Assembly: GCA_027013285.1 (NCBI GenBank)
Contig: JALUXR010000070.1
Span: 1 to 8,740, forward strand
Origin: Candidatus Altimarinota bacterium
GTDB taxonomy: Bacteria > Patescibacteriota > Gracilibacteria > Absconditabacterales > Absconditicoccaceae
Direction: 5' to 3'
DNA: 8,740 nt
Positions within the stretch are counted from its first letter, which is position 1, and every line of letters starts with the position of its first letter. Under the pieces are notes generated by a model. The model did no database searches. It saw only the letters and a program-made list of their open reading frames with translations, and had not been told where the DNA came from. Positions 7,906-8,740 of this stretch are shown one piece after another. The translations under genes and the position numbers were made by a program.

Positions 7906-7950
7906 AAAACTCCCTTTACAATATTTTTTTAGGGAGTTTTGTTTTTGTTT
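7906..7950. terminator. Bidirectional rho-independent terminator
   Basis: A perfect 10-base-pair stem (7906-7915 with 7931-7940, arms AAAACTCCCT and AGGGAGTTTT) surrounds a 15-base AT-rich loop. On the plus strand a GTTTTTGTTTT tract follows; on the minus strand the stem runs into TTTTTATTT. It lies about 70 bases after pheS and should end that transcript before leuS. It could equally end a plus-strand RNA started at the promoter-like site near 7772. Confidence 0.85.
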
Positions 7951-7953
7951 TAC

Positions 7954-7985
7954 TTGACATTTTATATTTACATTTTGTATATAAT
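7954..7985 (+). promoter_or_regulatory. Sigma70-type promoter pointing into the 3' end of pheS (antisense)
   Basis: A consensus TTGACA (7954-7959) is followed after 18 bases by TATATA (7978-7983), overlapping TATAAT (7980-7985). Transcription would run rightwards, antisense to pheS, and starts just beyond the bidirectional terminator. No plus-strand gene follows within the window. The AT-rich background makes chance -10 matches common, but a perfect -35 hexamer is less so. Confidence 0.4.
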
Positions 7986-8012
7986 ATTTTATATTGTATT
8001 TTCAAGAGATTT

Positions 8013-8740
8013 TTATCTCAATTCATAACCTAACCTATTTTCTATCATTTCTCTTATTTTAAAATATACTTTATTTATCTCTTCATTTGTTAATGTTCTT
8101 TCAAATGATCTAAATTTTATTTTTATAGTAAGTGATTTTTTATCTTCTCAAAATTTTTCATCGTTTTCATAAATATCTGTTATTATCACTTCTTCCACTA
8201 AATCTTGTTTTTCTCACATTGCATCTCTTACTACATTTGATATTTCCCAAAAATTATGTTCATCTTCTACTTGTATAGTTCATTTTTTCTTTGTTTCTTC
8301 TTCATCTTTTATAAACTTATTTTTAGGAACTGTAAATGATACATCCTTATAAACTGGTAGAAATTTACTTACTTCTTCAAATTTTTTATCTTTTTCTTCC
8401 CATTGTTTTGTTATTCTTGGATCTTTTGACCAAAAGACTCTTATATCAGATACTCACTTTAAAAGCATTGCCAACCTTTCTATACCAAATCCAAATGCCC
8501 ATCCATTATATTTTTCTGGATCTATTCATAGCATTTTAAATACTTCTGGATTTATGATACCTGCTCACAACACTTCCAACCATTGTCCATTATGATACAC
8601 TTCTACTTCTAAATTTTCTACTGTATATGGAAATTGGTCTTGTGAAAATCTCATTTCTACATTTTCTCAAAAAATTGCTTGAATTGTTTGTATTAATACT
8701 TCTTTTAAAGTGTCTTATGTTATTTTCTCTTTTGATTTTT
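8013..8740 (-). CDS. pheS: Phenylalanyl-tRNA synthetase, alpha-type catalytic domain fused to FDX-ACB domain (5' end missing)
   Basis: The product charges tRNA-Phe with phenylalanine in the cytoplasm. The visible part begins inside the class II catalytic domain, just before IFGENVEMRF. It then shows FPYT, GQWLEVLGAGI and the motif 3 region GWAFGFGIERLAMLLKG followed by SDIRVFW. About 116 C-terminal residues (8016-8363) form a ferredoxin-fold anticodon-binding domain, recognised by FLPVYKDVSF, FRSFERTLTNEE and the terminal GYELR. In most bacteria this domain ends PheT, not PheS. A direct fusion is the layout of monomeric mitochondrial PheRS (FARS2), and the spacing and sequence resemble that enzyme. 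Several glycines are UGA. An in-frame TAA at 8715-8717 interrupts an otherwise conserved stretch; the frame stays open on both sides, so a base error or nonsense mutation is likely. The start lies beyond the window. The gene ends in TAA at 8013-8015. Identity is secure; whether the gene is intact is not. Confidence 0.93.

Larger units (their letters stand above)
7772..7950 (+). ncRNA. Candidate plus-strand small RNA
   Basis: A promoter-like TTTACA (7772-7777) and TAAAAT (7795-7800) are 17 bases apart. They would start a transcript near 7807 running through the paired repeat units and ending at the strong terminator hairpin at 7906-7940, giving roughly 135 nucleotides. No open reading frame of note lies in it. 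The evidence is architecture only: promoter, foldable body, terminator. I do not recognise it as tmRNA, 6S, SRP, RNase P or a known riboswitch. Equally, it may be a relic of a mobile element end. Confidence 0.3.
7648..8012. other. Non-coding intergenic region between pheS and leuS
   Basis: No credible gene was found in these 365 bases. Besides the structures listed separately, 7700-7770 holds short hairpin words such as GACTTCGTC and GAACTTCGTTC. GTCTC and GTTC there could pair with GAACGAGAC at 7837-7845. The rest is AT-rich sequence with promoter-like words. It is the only long gene-free gap inside the window. Confidence 0.7.

Noticed and set aside
8336..8539. Hydrophobic plus-strand frame opposite pheS
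   Set aside because: It lies antisense to conserved PheRS motif 3 sequence, and its leucine/isoleucine richness is what AT-rich antisense DNA yields.
122..8740. Many apparent nonsense codons, suggesting a block of pseudogenes
   Set aside because: Nearly all are UGA, and they fall on conserved glycines in intact families. Reading them as Gly gives full-length proteins. Only two TAA codons remain unexplained.
122..8740. UGA = Trp (mycoplasma-type code 4)
   Set aside because: UGA sites align with Gly motifs such as DLDGT, YIGG and GFGLG, while conserved Trp positions use UGG.

Overview
The window is very AT-rich and every recognisable gene lies on the minus strand. Under the standard code the frames are broken by dozens of UGA codons. 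Reading UGA as glycine restores nine reading frames, and it places Gly exactly where well-known families require it: the LeuRS GWDAFGLP and YIGG motifs, the HAD DLDGT motif, and the class II synthetase GFGLG motif. Tryptophan is still UGG, and all visible gene ends are TAA or TAG. This is genetic code 25, known from Absconditabacteria (SR1) and Gracilibacteria (BD1-5), so the source is very probably one of these candidate-phylum bacteria. The sequence alone does not decide which.

Layout, in transcription order (right to left). 8740-8013: the 3' part of a phenylalanyl-tRNA synthetase whose catalytic domain is fused to an FDX-ACB anticodon-binding domain, as in single-chain mitochondrial PheRS. 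8012-7648: a non-coding, strongly structured intergenic region with a bidirectional terminator, two related G-rich repeat units, palindromes, and promoter-like sites on both strands. 7647-5416: leuS, a short LeuRS whose CP1 editing active site appears lost. 5406-367: seven tightly packed genes. These are a cupin, a 354-residue protein with faint class I synthetase resemblance, a short-chain dehydrogenase, a peptidase-S66 (LD-carboxypeptidase/MccF-like) protein, a HAD hydrolase, a nucleotidyltransferase and a P-loop kinase. 367-122: the C-terminal stub of a class II (AsnRS/AspRS-like) synthetase. 121-1: an untranslated end with a probable terminator hairpin.

The cassette from the cupin to the synthetase stub is almost certainly one transcription unit. 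Adjacent genes overlap by 1 to 37 bases, no Shine-Dalgarno sequence precedes any start, and the first gene starts only 9 bases after leuS. The enzyme set (activation or transfer of a nucleotide, phosphorylation and dephosphorylation, redox, cupin, an S66 hydrolase, synthetase relatives) looks like a small-molecule or glycan-modification pathway, possibly one producing or detoxifying an aminoacyl/peptidyl-nucleotide-type compound. That function is inference. Two in-frame TAA codons, in pheS and in the synthetase stub, are either sequence errors or real lesions.
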